Of a stretch of DNA of 64,000 nt, positions 52,392-62,893 are shown in pieces (the stretch's first letter is position 1; the number at the start of each line of letters is the position of its first letter). The stretch comes from Zygaena filipendulae (Eukaryota > Arthropoda > Insecta > Lepidoptera > Zygaenidae): contig OU015657.1 in NCBI GenBank assembly GCA_907165275.2, positions 13,291,001 through 13,355,000 of the forward strand, read 5' to 3'. The translations under genes were made by a program, and so were the position numbers. The notes beneath the pieces were generated by a model, which saw only the letters and a list, made by a program, of their open reading frames with translations, ran no database searches and was not told the origin of the DNA.

Positions 52392-53973
52392 ATACGTCAA
52401 ACTATCAAAATAATATTTTTACATTTAAAATGCTGGAAACCATGTTCTGCTAGATTTTAAACAGGAGTTCTGGTCTCGGATCCACTTCCGTATAGGAGTT
52501 TTGATGCTGATCTGTAATAAACAAAGGAGTTCCGGCCTCCACATGGTAGTGCAACTGTTAAATTAAAATTATTTAACTTTTTACTTGCTCTACCATGATC
52601 TGCTGGATTTTAAACGGGAGTTCTGGTTTCGGATCCACATCTGTATCGAAGTTCTGGTACTGATCTGTGAGAAACAAAGGAGTTCTGACCTCCACGTGCT
52701 AGTGGAACTGTTAAAATTTTATTTTTTTATTTTTTTTACTACTCTACTATGATCTGCTGGATTTTAAACAGGATTTCTGGTTTTGGATCTACTTCTGTAT
52801 CGAAGTTCTGATACTGATCTGTGAGAAACAAAGGAGTTCCGGCTTCCACGTGCTAGTGGAACTGTTAATTTTTTTTTGTTTTTATTTTTTTTACTACTCT
52901 ACTATGATCTGCTGGATTTTAAACGGGAGTTCTGGTCTCGGATCCACTTCCATATCGGAGTGCTGATGCTGATCTATAAGAAACAAAGGAGTTCCGGCCT
53001 CCACATGGTAGTGCATTTGTTAAATTAAAATTCTTTAACTTTTTACCTGCTCTACCATGATCTGCTGGATTTTAAACGGGAGTTCTGGTTCCCGATCCAC
53101 TTCTGTATCGAAGTTCTGGTACTGATCTGTGAGGAACAAAGGAGTTCCGGCCTCCACGTGCTAGTGGAACTGTTAAATAAATATTCTTTAACTTTTTTAA
53201 CTACTCTACCCTGATCTGCTGGACTTTAAACGGGAATCCTGCTCTCGGATCCACTTCTGTATCGGAGTTCTGATGCTGATCTGTGAGAAACAAAGGAGTT
53301 CTGGCCTCCACGTACTATTGGAACTGTTAAAATAATATATTTTTTAATTTTTTTACTACTCTACCATGATCTGCTGGATTTTAAACGGGAGTTCTGGTTT
53401 GCGATCCACTTCTGTATCGAAGTTCTGATACTTATCTGTGAGAAACGAGGTAGTTCCGGCCTCCACGTCCATTCCACGCATTGGTGAAAGCACTTAAAAT
53501 GTATCTTTATACTTTTTTACTATTGTACTATGATCTGCTGGCTCTTCAACGGGAGTTCTGCACCTAATTCTAGTTTTATTCTAGAGTGCTGATATCGAAC
53601 ATTAAGAAACAAAAGGTTTCTTGCCTCAAAACAGCTTTAAAACCCTTTTATTACGATTAAAATCTAATTATTTTTACTTCTAGACCCATATTTACGGATT
53701 GATTTTTTTAGGGTAAGACCGCCAGAACTATTTCTGAAAAGTATCAGGAACTCCACAACTAACCTTAACGCAAAAGAAAATCGCTTTTATTTTTGATTTT
53801 CCGGAAAATGATCTGCTACGGGAAGTTAGCAGATCATTTTTTCAACAGCGTTTTTTTCAGGTTTAAACGCCGGAACTATTTCTAAAAAGTATCAGGAACT
53901 CTAGAACTCAGCTGCATGCGAACAGAACTCTAAAAAAAAATTGATCTGCTGGCAAATGATATGCCAAGTTCAC
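52392..53973 (-). repeat. Foldback right arm: inverted array plus cap
   Basis: The inverse of the left arm. The ATGATCTGCTGG word occurs at about 52444 (mutated), 52597, 52751, 52905, 53059, 53213, 53369 and 53532, so eight units against nine on the left. The cap (53540-53973) matches the left cap almost base for base. Outer units pair one-to-one with left units by shared variants, for example GCACTACCATGTGG and CAGGATACCCG-type units. Confidence 0.92.
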
Positions 53974-53979
53974 GCAGAC

Positions 53980-53988
53980 AGCCCCCGC
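53980..53988 (+). repeat. Putative 9-bp target-site duplication, right
   Basis: AGCCCCCGC, identical to 48853-48861. Confidence 0.6.
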
Positions 53989-54446
53989 GGAGCGTCCACT
54001 CACACGGACTTATATTTATCCGCGGATATTTATCCACCTATCCATATATTAGCGCCGTGTCTGACAGAATAAGCCGTATTGATAACTATCACCGCTTTTC
54101 CGTCCGTCCGTCCTCGTCCGGTCGTTGAAACCTTGTGTATCGCTGCGGGGGGTTGAAAAACACACCTATTTTATCAACAATTGTTTTTTTCTGTACCGTG
54201 ATAGATTTCAGCCACCATTTTGTTTACTAGAGGATTCTGGAAGGGTGTTAGACAATATTTTCCTTTCTTTTTTCTTGATTGCAGTATTTGTTACGGTCTT
54301 TGTTGTAATTTTTGTATCTTCATTTAAATTTATTTTTTATTGAGGGATGAAAGAAAACTAATAATTTTGGGCAAAAGAAACTGCCGCCTTTTATTATTGA
54401 AATGTTTGATCCTGTATAAATTATAGAATATTTTCAATTTCAATGG
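53989..54446. other. Right flank of foldback element, no gene seen
   Basis: GC-rich start, then AT-rich. A short (CCGT)n run is at about 54101-54112. A 72-codon frame at 54125-54343 is hydrophobic at its end but begins without a supported context, so I do not call it. Confidence 0.45.
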
Positions 54447-54612
54447 TTTCATTTGCGTTAATTTAGAAAATCCCGCGGGATCCCGGATAAAAATTACCTA
54501 CTCTATGTCCTTCTCTGTACCTTTGACAACGTGTTTGCAAAATTTCATGATGATCAGTTGAGTATTTAAGGCGTGAAAATGTCAAAACAAGGTCACATTT
54601 ATAATAGGTAGT
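54447..54612 (+). repeat. Short repeat family A copy, head degraded
   Basis: TTTCATTTGCGTTAATTT, ATCCCGCGGGATCCCGG, CTATGTCCTTCTCTGTACC, TTTCATGATGATCAGTTGAG, GGCGTGAAAATGTC and ACATTTATAATAGG. Confidence 0.65.
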
Positions 54613-54789
54613 AAGGAAGTATGACCAAGAAAACGCAAGTTTTCATATTTACCTACACTCAAGTTAGTGGAATGCCTGAAGATACGCATTACCCTGAAAC
54701 TAAAGTAACAATATCTCCGAGCCCGTGCAAGTCGGAAGGTAAACCGATAAACAATGCGAGTTCGAACTAACGGGTAAGTTGGGACCTCC

Positions 54790-54831
54790 CGCGCCCCGCG
54801 CCTCGCGCCCCGCGTCCCGCGCCCCGCGCGT
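54790..54831. repeat. 7-bp GC minisatellite, unit CGCGCCC x6
   Basis: Six consecutive heptamers: CGCGCCC, CGCGCCT, CGCGCCC, CGCGTCC, CGCGCCC, CGCGCGT. It lies in a GC-rich island (about 54740-54960). It forces an Arg/Gly-rich stretch in a 146-codon minus-strand frame that has no other sign of being real. Confidence 0.8.
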
Positions 54832-55983
54832 CGCATCCGGTTCCTTAGCGAGCCCGCTAACTCAATTACAGGCGACAGGTCGCGAGCGATAAATGCTCCG
54901 AGTCGACTCGCGGGTCCCAAGTGGGAGGCGCGAGCGGCCACAGAAGCCGAAGCACAAGCGAAGGCGGGAAATGTTGTGGTGTTTACAGAGGCACGTCTTA
55001 GGTTAAGGTAAACTAGGTACATAATTATTTAGTTTTGTTGCTCAATTTTTCGGCGCGATGGTAGATCTCATTTGTTTCCACGTGATAGTTCTGAAAATTC
55101 GGTCGGTACACTATCTAACTAAAGGATTACTAGTTTAGATTAAATTGTGATTAAAGCTATTACATTTATGAACGATTTCGCATTTTATTACTATATCAGT
55201 GGCATAAAAGATAATTATTCACTGCGGTATAATATTAGGTATATAGTCGAGTAGATAAAATCATTCAGGCGACAGCTGTGTCTATACTTATCACAAAAAC
55301 TATTTTTAATAAGAGCTCTTAAAGAATTAGCTCAGTGTCAGTAAGTATTGCCCGAGTAAGGTGTAATGCAAAAGCAGAATTTTAAAAATAATCACATTCA
55401 CTCAATGTTTCTACTTAAATAGCGCATTGCATAATAGGTCTGCCTGGAGAGCCTTGGTGTACCGTGTCATCCAGAATAGTCACGACCACACTCATAAGGA
55501 AAAGACAAAGGAGAATACAAAGTCGTCAGCTTGTAACTTGCGCCGCGTCCCACGGGGCATGCGGTCGACATAACTCATAGCGCACCTCGCACTCCGCTAA
55601 CTTGGAAACTTTGATACATCGCCATGTTCCAATGTTCCCAACCACCTGAAATGCGGCCGGCTCCGGCCCGGACCCCGCCCGCCCAACTTGCCCCTGATAT
55701 TCCGTTTAAAGGGTCAACTTTAACACTTCATCAACACTCCCGAGGTGTTTATGAGGAATTCCCATTAACACAATAATGACATACTGGAAAATGGCAAGTG
55801 AGTTTGTGTCTCGATTTGTTGGTATCAGAGGACATAATATTATGCAAGGTCCACGAAGCCTACAGTCCCTGCTCAACGTCTTTGGGAGATCAGCATGTAT
55901 AATATTGAAATAAAACAACAATATATTGAAATAAAATATAATAAATGTATGACTATATAAATATTACTCTAGAAAAATTGGTC
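54832..55983. other. Non-coding stretch, two GC-rich islands
   Basis: No gene called. The first island continues to about 54960. A second at about 55530-55700 contains GCCGGCTCCGGCCCGG. Candidate regulatory DNA upstream of the tRNA gene terminator, without further evidence. Confidence 0.4.
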
Positions 55984-55988
55984 AAAAA
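55984..55988 (-). terminator. RNA polymerase III T5 terminator of tRNA-Val
   Basis: Five T on the minus strand (AAAAA on plus), three bases past the tRNA 3' end: the standard pol III stop. Confidence 0.75.
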
Positions 55989-55991
55989 GTA

Positions 55992-56064
55992 TGTTTCCGC
56001 CCGGGATCGAACCGGGGACCTTCTGCGTGTTAGGCAGATGTGATAACCGCTACACCACGGAAAC
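55992..56064 (-). tRNA. tRNA-Val-AAC: tRNA-Val (anticodon AAC)
   Basis: 73 nt that fold as a full cloverleaf. The acceptor stem is GTTTCCG with CGGAAAC and discriminator A. The anticodon stem TCTGC/GCAGA encloses loop CTAACAC with anticodon AAC, which decodes valine codons GUU (and GUC/GUA when A34 is edited to inosine). The T stem is CCCGG/CCGGG with loop TTCGATC. Internal pol III promoter boxes: A box around TGGTGTAGCGG, B box GGTTCGATCC. No intron. 3' CCA is not encoded, as usual in eukaryotes. A T5 terminator follows. This is the only confident host gene in the window. All stems pair, so it looks functional rather than a SINE remnant. Confidence 0.95.
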
Positions 56065-57207
56065 GATACTTACCAGGTGCCAAAATTTGGATCATAATCG
56101 TTTATGCTCGACGAATACATAATGCCATAATTATGACGTCATTGGTCATAATATAAAATATATACCTATTGACCTCGCTATAACTTTCTGTGATTCATAC
56201 ATAGTAATTAGTTAGTTATAGTTGTTACCCACTATAGAGTTTAGACACACGGTAGTGATCAACCAAGTTTACAAAGCAAAAGGGTGACAAACCAGTTATG
56301 GCTTATGTTACAGGAACCATTTCATGCCATTTTCGACCCCTCTATGACTGAAAATCTATTTGACCTATATTTTCAACTTAATATGTTTCCTTTTGTTTCT
56401 CGGCTAAATACAACTGAAACAATTTTTGATAAAACTAAATGTATGGAGATTTTCTTGATTCCCTGTAAGATTGGACAATTCTTTAGGTTCCTGAGGAAAT
56501 ACCGGAATTCGTGCGAACGGACCATTAGGCAAAAGACTTGTTATCCAAATAACAATGTTCTCTTAGGATTAAGGACTGAACTATTCAATATATTTTCGTA
56601 GCCAACTGAAATCATAACAGACACGAGTTCAGTCCCAACTCTATATAGTTGTATTTAATATGATAATATATCAGCGCATAAACCATCATTAGGTCAAGTT
56701 CCCTCTCTCTTACTTCCCCCCCAGGCCCCCACCCGCTGGCGTCGTCTACGATACTTACCTAGTTGTTAATTATTGTTCATAACGAGCACTCGGGAAATAC
56801 CGCTCCGTATTACGATAATAATTATATGGCTTAAGGTAATATAGCTGATTGAATGGGGCAGGCAGTCGCCCACCGGGGCCAGAGGGGGCAATTATGTAAC
56901 TTTTGTTTTTATCATTTTTCGGTTGCAATCAAAAAGATAGCGGTTTTGCGATCACAATATGCACGTTTTGACACCTACAATGTCTAGCAATCAACCAAAA
57001 TGAACATACTTCAAAAGTTGAAGCTGCCTTTACTTGATTAATTAATCACAAAATCGCTATTTTTCTGATTTGAAACTGAAATATGATAGCAACAAAAGTT
57101 ACATAAAGAAAAACTACTGGTTTAATGGTTCACTCGATATACTTGTTAGCTACGAGTATATTATACGTGTTTTCGTTCTGAGGTAATATGAGACGAAGAT
57201 ATTCATA
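56065..57207. other. Non-coding stretch, no gene called
   Basis: A 105-codon plus frame (56284-56601) begins only at GTG, with the first ATG at 56305. Its translation (including FHAIFDPSM, FFRFLRKYRN) matches no family I recognise. It could be a chance frame or a worn TE fragment. The rest is AT-rich with a GC-rich patch at about 56850-56890. Confidence 0.4.
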
Positions 57208-57330
57208 ACTAGCTGTTACCTGCTGGAATTCTGCGATTCCTTCGGGAACTCATTAGTGTAGCGAGATAAAAACTACCCTATCTGCTGCCACAAAACATAA
57301 TATTATTTAAATCCGGTTGATAGTTTCCAC
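57208..57330 (+). repeat. Short repeat family A copy, truncated tail
   Basis: ACTAGCTGTTACCTGCTGG head, GATTCCTTCGGGAACTC, AAACTACCCTATCTGC and ATTTAAATCCGGTTGATAG. The tail after about 57330 is not recognisable. Confidence 0.5.
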
Positions 57331-57562
57331 TTGATGTGAGCACAAGTAGACGAGGATAATTGAAAATGTTGATATTTTGACCTCTGAAGTCTGCATTGAC
57401 TTTTCAAAAAATTAAAGGTGGAGTAATTTGTTAAAAACTAAAAGATTTCTCAATCTGTAGACACCAGGTACTTAAAGCATCACTAGTTTTTTTTGTCTGT
57501 GGCACTACGTAGTACGTTCCCCACATTTCATATTATATAGCTGATTTTACGAAAATAAACAT
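57331..57562. other. Non-coding spacer between two repeats
   Basis: AT-rich, no gene or recognisable repeat. Confidence 0.5.
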
Positions 57563-57767
57563 ACTAGCTGTTCCCCGCGGCTTCATCCGCGTAAATTTCG
57601 TAGTTCTCGCGGGAATTCCGAGACAAAATTACACTATTTCCTTCTCTGTACCCCTGACAAGGTGTAAATAAAATTTCATGATGATCGGTTGAGCCGTTGA
57701 GGCGTGAAAGCGTAACAAAATAAACAGATAAACAAACAAACTCACTTTCGCATTTATAATAGTAAGG
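57563..57767 (+). repeat. Short repeat family A copy, full length
   Basis: ACTAGCTGTTCCCCGCGG, TTCATCCGCGTAAATTTCG, TCTCGCGGGAATTCCGAG, CTTCTCTGTACCCCTGAC, CATGATGATCGGTTGAGC, GGCGTGAAAGCGTAACAAA and a TTTCGCATTTATAATAGTAAGG end. This subtype (GATGATCGGTTGAG) also occurs at 3471, 24776 and 54447, whereas the CATCCAAATCCGTTCAG subtype is at 23966 and 41347. Confidence 0.78.
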
Positions 57768-58317
57768 TTTGCAAACTGAAGAGTCTATTATCTATCTATA
57801 AGTAGGTATGTGTATAATTTGAAACAGTGAACAGTGAAGATGTTTCTAAGATATCGTTTCCAGTGAGTAGGTATGTACGCAAAATTTCGTGGGGAAAAAG
57901 GCTTTTTAAAATCAAACGACTCTGGATAACAAAGCCTAAGTCCATTTTGGTTTGATTAAATCAAGAAGCACCTCGACTCGCGTCCGCGTTACGTTTGGTT
58001 ATTTCGTAACAACAAGCGAAAAACACTTAGCTTTTTAATATCAAAAGCTTCGCGCCCAAACGTAAGCTCGCGTTCATTTAAAAAAAGAACACGTCGATTT
58101 GCATTTCTTTTGAATTTAAACTTTCTAGAGTGTAATAAAATGACTCCGTATTACATTTCGTATAATGAAACGTTCGTTGATAGGCGAAGACGGAGGCCCT
58201 ACGTAGTGATTTGGGGTATAATTCCTAAAATAGGTAGATATTTAAATTTGGACAAAAATGGACGAAAGGATATTGTTTTAAATTCATTAAACTAGGATTA
58301 AAATAATAGTAATTACT
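57768..58317. other. Non-coding stretch, no gene seen
   Basis: A GC-richer patch at about 57970-58080 has GTCCGCGTTACGTTTGG and an inverted CCAAACGTAAGCTCGCG, an imperfect inverted repeat of unknown role. A 61-codon frame at 58110-58295 shows no domain. Confidence 0.4.
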
Positions 58318-58400
58318 TAAGCGAAGCTTGTTCTATGAATTTCTTATGAATATTTTTCTGACACGGGAATCGAATCCGCGACACCTGCTCCCTTAGCCAA
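58318..58400 (-). mobile_element. tRNA-derived SINE fragment, minus orientation
   Basis: Minus strand: TTGGCTAAGGGAGCAGG, then a B-box GATTCGATTCCCGTGTCAG, then AAAAATATTCATAAGAAATTC. Similar to 35380-35516 around the B box and the following CGTGTCAG, so probably a related SINE. No full tRNA fold. Confidence 0.55.
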
Positions 58401-59328
58401 GTTTACAACTTATTATCGTTATCGCTATAGAAAACTAAAGAACGTATCGTCATGTCACGTGGTCACGAAACATTGGACTTTTGATTGGATGATTTTACGG
58501 GCTGGAGTGTAAGGTACCTAAATATGTAAGAAAGAGACGAATGACCGAGCGAGGTAGTGGGAGCGAGTAGGAAGTGTCAAGTGTCAAATTGATAATAAAG
58601 AGATGTCATGGCGAATGTCGTTTGAATAGGGATTATGACTAAAATCTTTCTGAATCTGTTCATATTCTGTCCTAACAAATACTTATTAGCTTTTTTTAAT
58701 TGTCCACTGTTTTCTCTGACTGACATTGGCATGAATAGCTCCTACCTATCCAAAGCGTCTGTTGCCATATTGAAAAAAGAAGAAGAAGAATAGTCCAACC
58801 TTACAGGAGTGACTGGTTTTTAATTACTAGCCGAACGGTGCGGTCCACAAAATATTATAAAGAACATATAAATGGAGTTTTCACTTAGTTTTCACAACTG
58901 ATTGTTTCAATATTTGCCATGGCCGCACTGCACGAGACAATAAACTACATATGGCGGGCAATTTAAACTTGTGCCGCGATAACCCCAAACTGCCGGCCGG
59001 CAGTAAAACTTAGTTGTTAGCGGTTAATTTGAGACAGTGTCCGATAGATCGCGATTTATAACACAATTAACCCTCAAGACGGCATCGCGTGGTCACACTA
59101 TCGGATCGGGTGACTGATAACGCGGTGTGGTCACCCTCGCCCCGGGCGGTCTATGGCTCCCACGAGTACAGTTTCTTAGCGGACAGTTGGACACCCGTAC
59201 GTAACGGGAATACATTAAGTGGAAACTCAGTAATAATTATGGTAATTTACCTAATTTATTACCCCTAATTATATCTACAAAATATCTGTATGATAACCTT
59301 TACTGTTTGTTAAATTTTGAATTCCCTT
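58401..59328. other. Non-coding stretch with GC-rich block at 58900-59200
   Basis: No gene. The block at about 58965-59170 includes TGCCGGCCGGCAG (palindromic), TTAGCGGTTAATTTGAG and GATCGCGATTTATAAC. It is a candidate conserved regulatory element. Confidence 0.35.
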
Positions 59329-59330
59329 TT

Positions 59331-59366
<36 letters not shown>

Positions 59367-59367
59367 A
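59329..59367 (+). repeat. Microsatellite (TTTA)n
   Basis: About nine uninterrupted TTTA units. Confidence 0.9.
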
Positions 59368-62062
59368 AATACTTACAGCTATCTTTAGTGTCAACATTAC
59401 GTAATGACGTAACATGTTAACCTACAAAATTAAGTTATTAATACAGAACGCTATATTGAGAGTTATAGTATGATGTGTTTACATTGTACCAACAAAATTT
59501 TAAATATAAAAAAAAGGTTGACACAAAATTGCACTATAATTTAAAACAAGATTTACTCCAAATTTCTCCATAGTGTGGGTTAACACAGTATTGCTTATCT
59601 ATGCCCAATTATTTCTATGACGCCCGCATAAAAACAATCCATATTGTTCAAATAAAATTCGACTATGAATATTCAAAACCCCTACTTGTATAACAATTCC
59701 ACTCGACACCTCGTCCTCCTCCTGATTAGCGAAACAGCGGCTATGCGTGTTGGGAAAATCATTTGTAATGATTTTATCTTATTAAAAACAACATGTGACC
59801 AGTTGAGGGTTGTAGCCTCTTGGACCGCATCGGGTTATAGCTTCTAATAGGTTAGAGACAGACTTCTAACAGAGTTAGTCGGTTCGGTACTAGCTTGGCG
59901 ATTTGGATATGAGTTGGCGACTTCGTTTATCAGTATCAGATAGGTACTTTCCCAAAGTTCTATTTAAACTTATAAACTCTACTGTCTTAAAGCTAGGCGT
60001 TTCATTTCCCAAATAAAAAAAATGATTTTCGCGAAAAACGATACCTAACACAAACGCATGAAAAATTTTCCAGAATTTCGCAATCGACCAACGTTGGAAC
60101 TTTCATCTGGACAGGCATATAATATTCCCAAGTATAACATAACATCTTGAGTCATTAAAAAAACCTGTAGGTACTAGGTACCTATTTTAAAATAATGGTG
60201 GTTAGATTTTCAATATTTAAACTTTTTAATATTCACTAATTTTAAGAACGCGGCGGTGCAATAATTATGACCAACACCCACGTTACCACCGATAACCTCC
60301 TTGTATTTCATCGGATAATTAATTGCAATATAATTACTCTATAAAATATATGGCTTATGAAAGTCAAAAATAAACTTTGAATTCTTGATCTTAAAGTTGT
60401 TTTTCGAAATAAAAGGAGAGTTGTTAATCGTCACATGTTTAAGCGCAAAATAAACACGGATGAAAGATAATTATTTTTCGTCTCTGCCACGTCAGGCGTG
60501 CTCAACAATTCGATAGATTTTTACATTTCGAACACAAGGAAGTCGGTTTTAACGATTGTGGATGTTTTTTTTTTCCTGACATGCGTTTTGTCAGCGGCCT
60601 GTGACTTCTCGCGTTTGACAAGTAATAGCTCACAGGATCGCCGTTGATTTATATTGGGAGAAATTAAATATTTTAACAACTCTTTTAATTGCTTCCTTCG
60701 TGATACGATATATCGTTAAGCCGCGACGTATTGAGGAGTTAAGTTGTTTAAAGAACCCATGGCAATATAACTGCACCAACAAAAAAAGGATTTACGTTCT
60801 ATGAGTGGATACGATAAATAAATATTTAAACTGAAACTGACAGGAAAAGACCAACTGAAAAACACAAGTCTACATAAAGCCATAAAAATATTCGCTTGAA
60901 CTGTAACTATTAAAATTATGAGCACCTATCTAATAATAAATTTTAATAAATTCTCAATTATCATTTGACTTAGTATCTTATTAATTTAATAGGTACTTAT
61001 GACTTTGGAAATGACTAATGCAAGAAGACCCCACATAAGCAGCAAAATATATTATGATATTTATTAGACAGCAAGACTGTGACAATAATTTGATATCCAC
61101 TCCTAAAAAATAAAATAAACTTAAATAAAATAAATACTTAGCATATACCTGTACCTCCAAACGACGAATGTTCAAATAAGACTATTTATATAATATTATT
61201 ATGTAATACAAAAAAAATATCAATAGTGAAATTTTAAATACGTAATATTATTATAACAATAAAAACCGTGCAGAAGCTCGCTGTAACAAAAACCAACGAT
61301 TCTCAAGTCATAAAGTTTAATTAATTAATATTATTCTATGATCTGTCGTTGGTTTTTTTTTAATGGGATACAGCAGAAGTGGCAAACAAAGGAGCATGGA
61401 CAAAAGGCCGTCTCCGTGCTAAGTGTACCGGTGGGTAATGGATTTCACGCCGCGCCGAATGTTGGCCTTCCCGACGCCGCGCCGCGCCGCTGCAGCTCGC
61501 TGAAACAATGTACACTATTGTCTCCAATTTGCAAATTGCACTCGCCTTTATAACAAAAGTTATGCTTTTTTTTTAAACTGTCATTCGCTGAGTAATAAAA
61601 TCGGGGAGTTATTAATTTAAGCCATGGAAACTTAGTGTCATCTCTGGCGTCCCTTCCTTACGAGCTTTGATCGTGAATGGAACGAATTATTCTCAGTGTT
61701 ATGTGTAAACTGTAAAATTATCATGATAATAAGAGAAAGGGTATAGATAATTACATAATACTTAATAATACATAGGTATGTTGGCAGGAGAAAAACCAAA
61801 GAGTACTACTTCTAAGGAATTTTTAGTGGGTTTAAAAGTGCGCTAGCACCGCTTTTGCACTTTTTACTATTTAAGATTAAAATGGTCATAATTGCCCTTT
61901 AGTTTAGTTTAAGTATCTGCACATATATTACTATAGGTTCTAATACTATGATAAAAAGAAAAATATACTTTTTTGGACGTTTTTTTTTTAATAAATAAAT
62001 TACTAAACTGATTTTAAAAATTATTTCACTTACAAGAAGCTAAAGTGTTCTTGAGTGATAAA
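59368..62062. other. Non-coding stretch, no gene seen
   Basis: AT-rich. Short frames at 59665, 60716, 60981 and 61338 have no domain. A GC-rich patch lies at about 61445-61500 (CGCCGCGCCG). No tRNA-like or LTR-like structure was found. Confidence 0.45.
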
Positions 62063-62144
62063 GCGTATGTACTTTTTATTCCGGAATTCTCACAGTAACT
62101 CCGAAATTAACTCAAGTGAAACCGTGAGGAATCGACTAATATTA
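62063..62144 (-). repeat. Short repeat family A fragment, head part
   Basis: ACTTTTTATTCCGGAATTCT, GTAACTCCGAAATTAACTC and GTGAAACCGTGAGGAATCG are the reversed head and body. Confidence 0.6.
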
Positions 62145-62893
62145 GATATTTTCCTTGATGTAAGCAGATTAGTTAACTAAGCAATCCCGAACAATTACTT
62201 AACTAAAAGCACACACCGACGCATCGTCGTATTAAAACAAAACGCAGGGTGCTCTTAGAAAAACCGATTAATTTTACGGCGCCAGCTAATTCTATCAAAG
62301 TCCTCTCTCCGCTTTAATAGCGCCCAACAAAATAAGACCCTTAAAAACTAATGTTCAGCCTTAAGACCACCGCAAATACCTCTTTGTGACTCGAGACAGA
62401 ACCTGGCTCGAGAAACTCGCTCTCCCACCACATCGAACATACCGAAATGTACCTTAAGCGTGACTACAAAGGTTCAATATGGAAGAGCACGCGAACACAT
62501 TTCGAGGCGAATAAAGACGGCGGGCGCAGATTAAAAAGTTGGAGTCGGTCGCGCGATGTCATTGTAAGTGGAAAATGAGTTAAATAAGGCAATACATTTT
62601 AATTAGGAAGAAGGGAGCCCTTTATTCCTTACGCGATAACTCGCCGAGTGCTCTATTAATTGAATTTCATGTTTAATTAACTCGAACCGGCGGAAGGCAC
62701 AGATAATCCGTCCGCGGATCTCGCTCTTTGTGCTTCTTGATTAAATTTAAGTTCGCCAAGTTTTTGTCGAACGGAAAGTTTTTCGATATCGAACGCTGGG
62801 CGGGCGGCGGCGGGGCGGCGGCGGCGACGGATGCTGATGTTTATTTTTGTGATTTGACGATCCACTGTTGTTTTATGATCAATTCCATTACAG
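62145..62893. other. Non-coding stretch with CGG microsatellite
   Basis: GC-rich at about 62370-62560 and 62680-62830. An interrupted CGG-type run lies at about 62797-62828. The 102-codon minus-strand frame over it (62677-62985) reads low-complexity Arg/Ala and is not supported. Confidence 0.4.

Larger units (their letters stand above)
48862..53979. mobile_element. Giant foldback-like element, 5.1 kb inverted repeat
   Basis: Two arms (48868-50601 and 52392-53973) are inverted copies. Each begins with the terminal GTGAACTTGGCATATC (reverse complement at the right), continues through a cap of about 430 bp (six or so differences), and then an array of about 154-bp units. The loop (50602-52391) is a different tandem array. 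Outside both arms, six bases away, lies the direct repeat AGCCCCCGC (48853-48861 and 53980-53988). Drosophila Foldback elements have long inverted repeats made of tandem subunits and make 9-bp duplications, and long-TIR Mutator-like elements also make 9-11 bp duplications. The resemblance is structural only: there is no transposase frame here, and the outermost six bases of the two ends do not match. Confidence 0.85.

Noticed and set aside
48862..53979. Pure assembly artefact (chimeric inverted read)
   Set aside because: The arms differ by scattered substitutions and by unit number, and the flanks are unrelated except for a 9-bp repeat. An artefact would give exact mirror copies. Read-level confirmation is still desirable.
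54582..55022. 146-codon minus-strand Arg-rich protein
   Set aside because: Its Arg/Gly-rich stretch is forced by the CGCGCCC heptamer repeat, and its 5' part has no support.
56284..56601. 105-codon plus-strand frame
   Set aside because: Starts at GTG, no recognised family. Left as unexplained sequence in the segment description.
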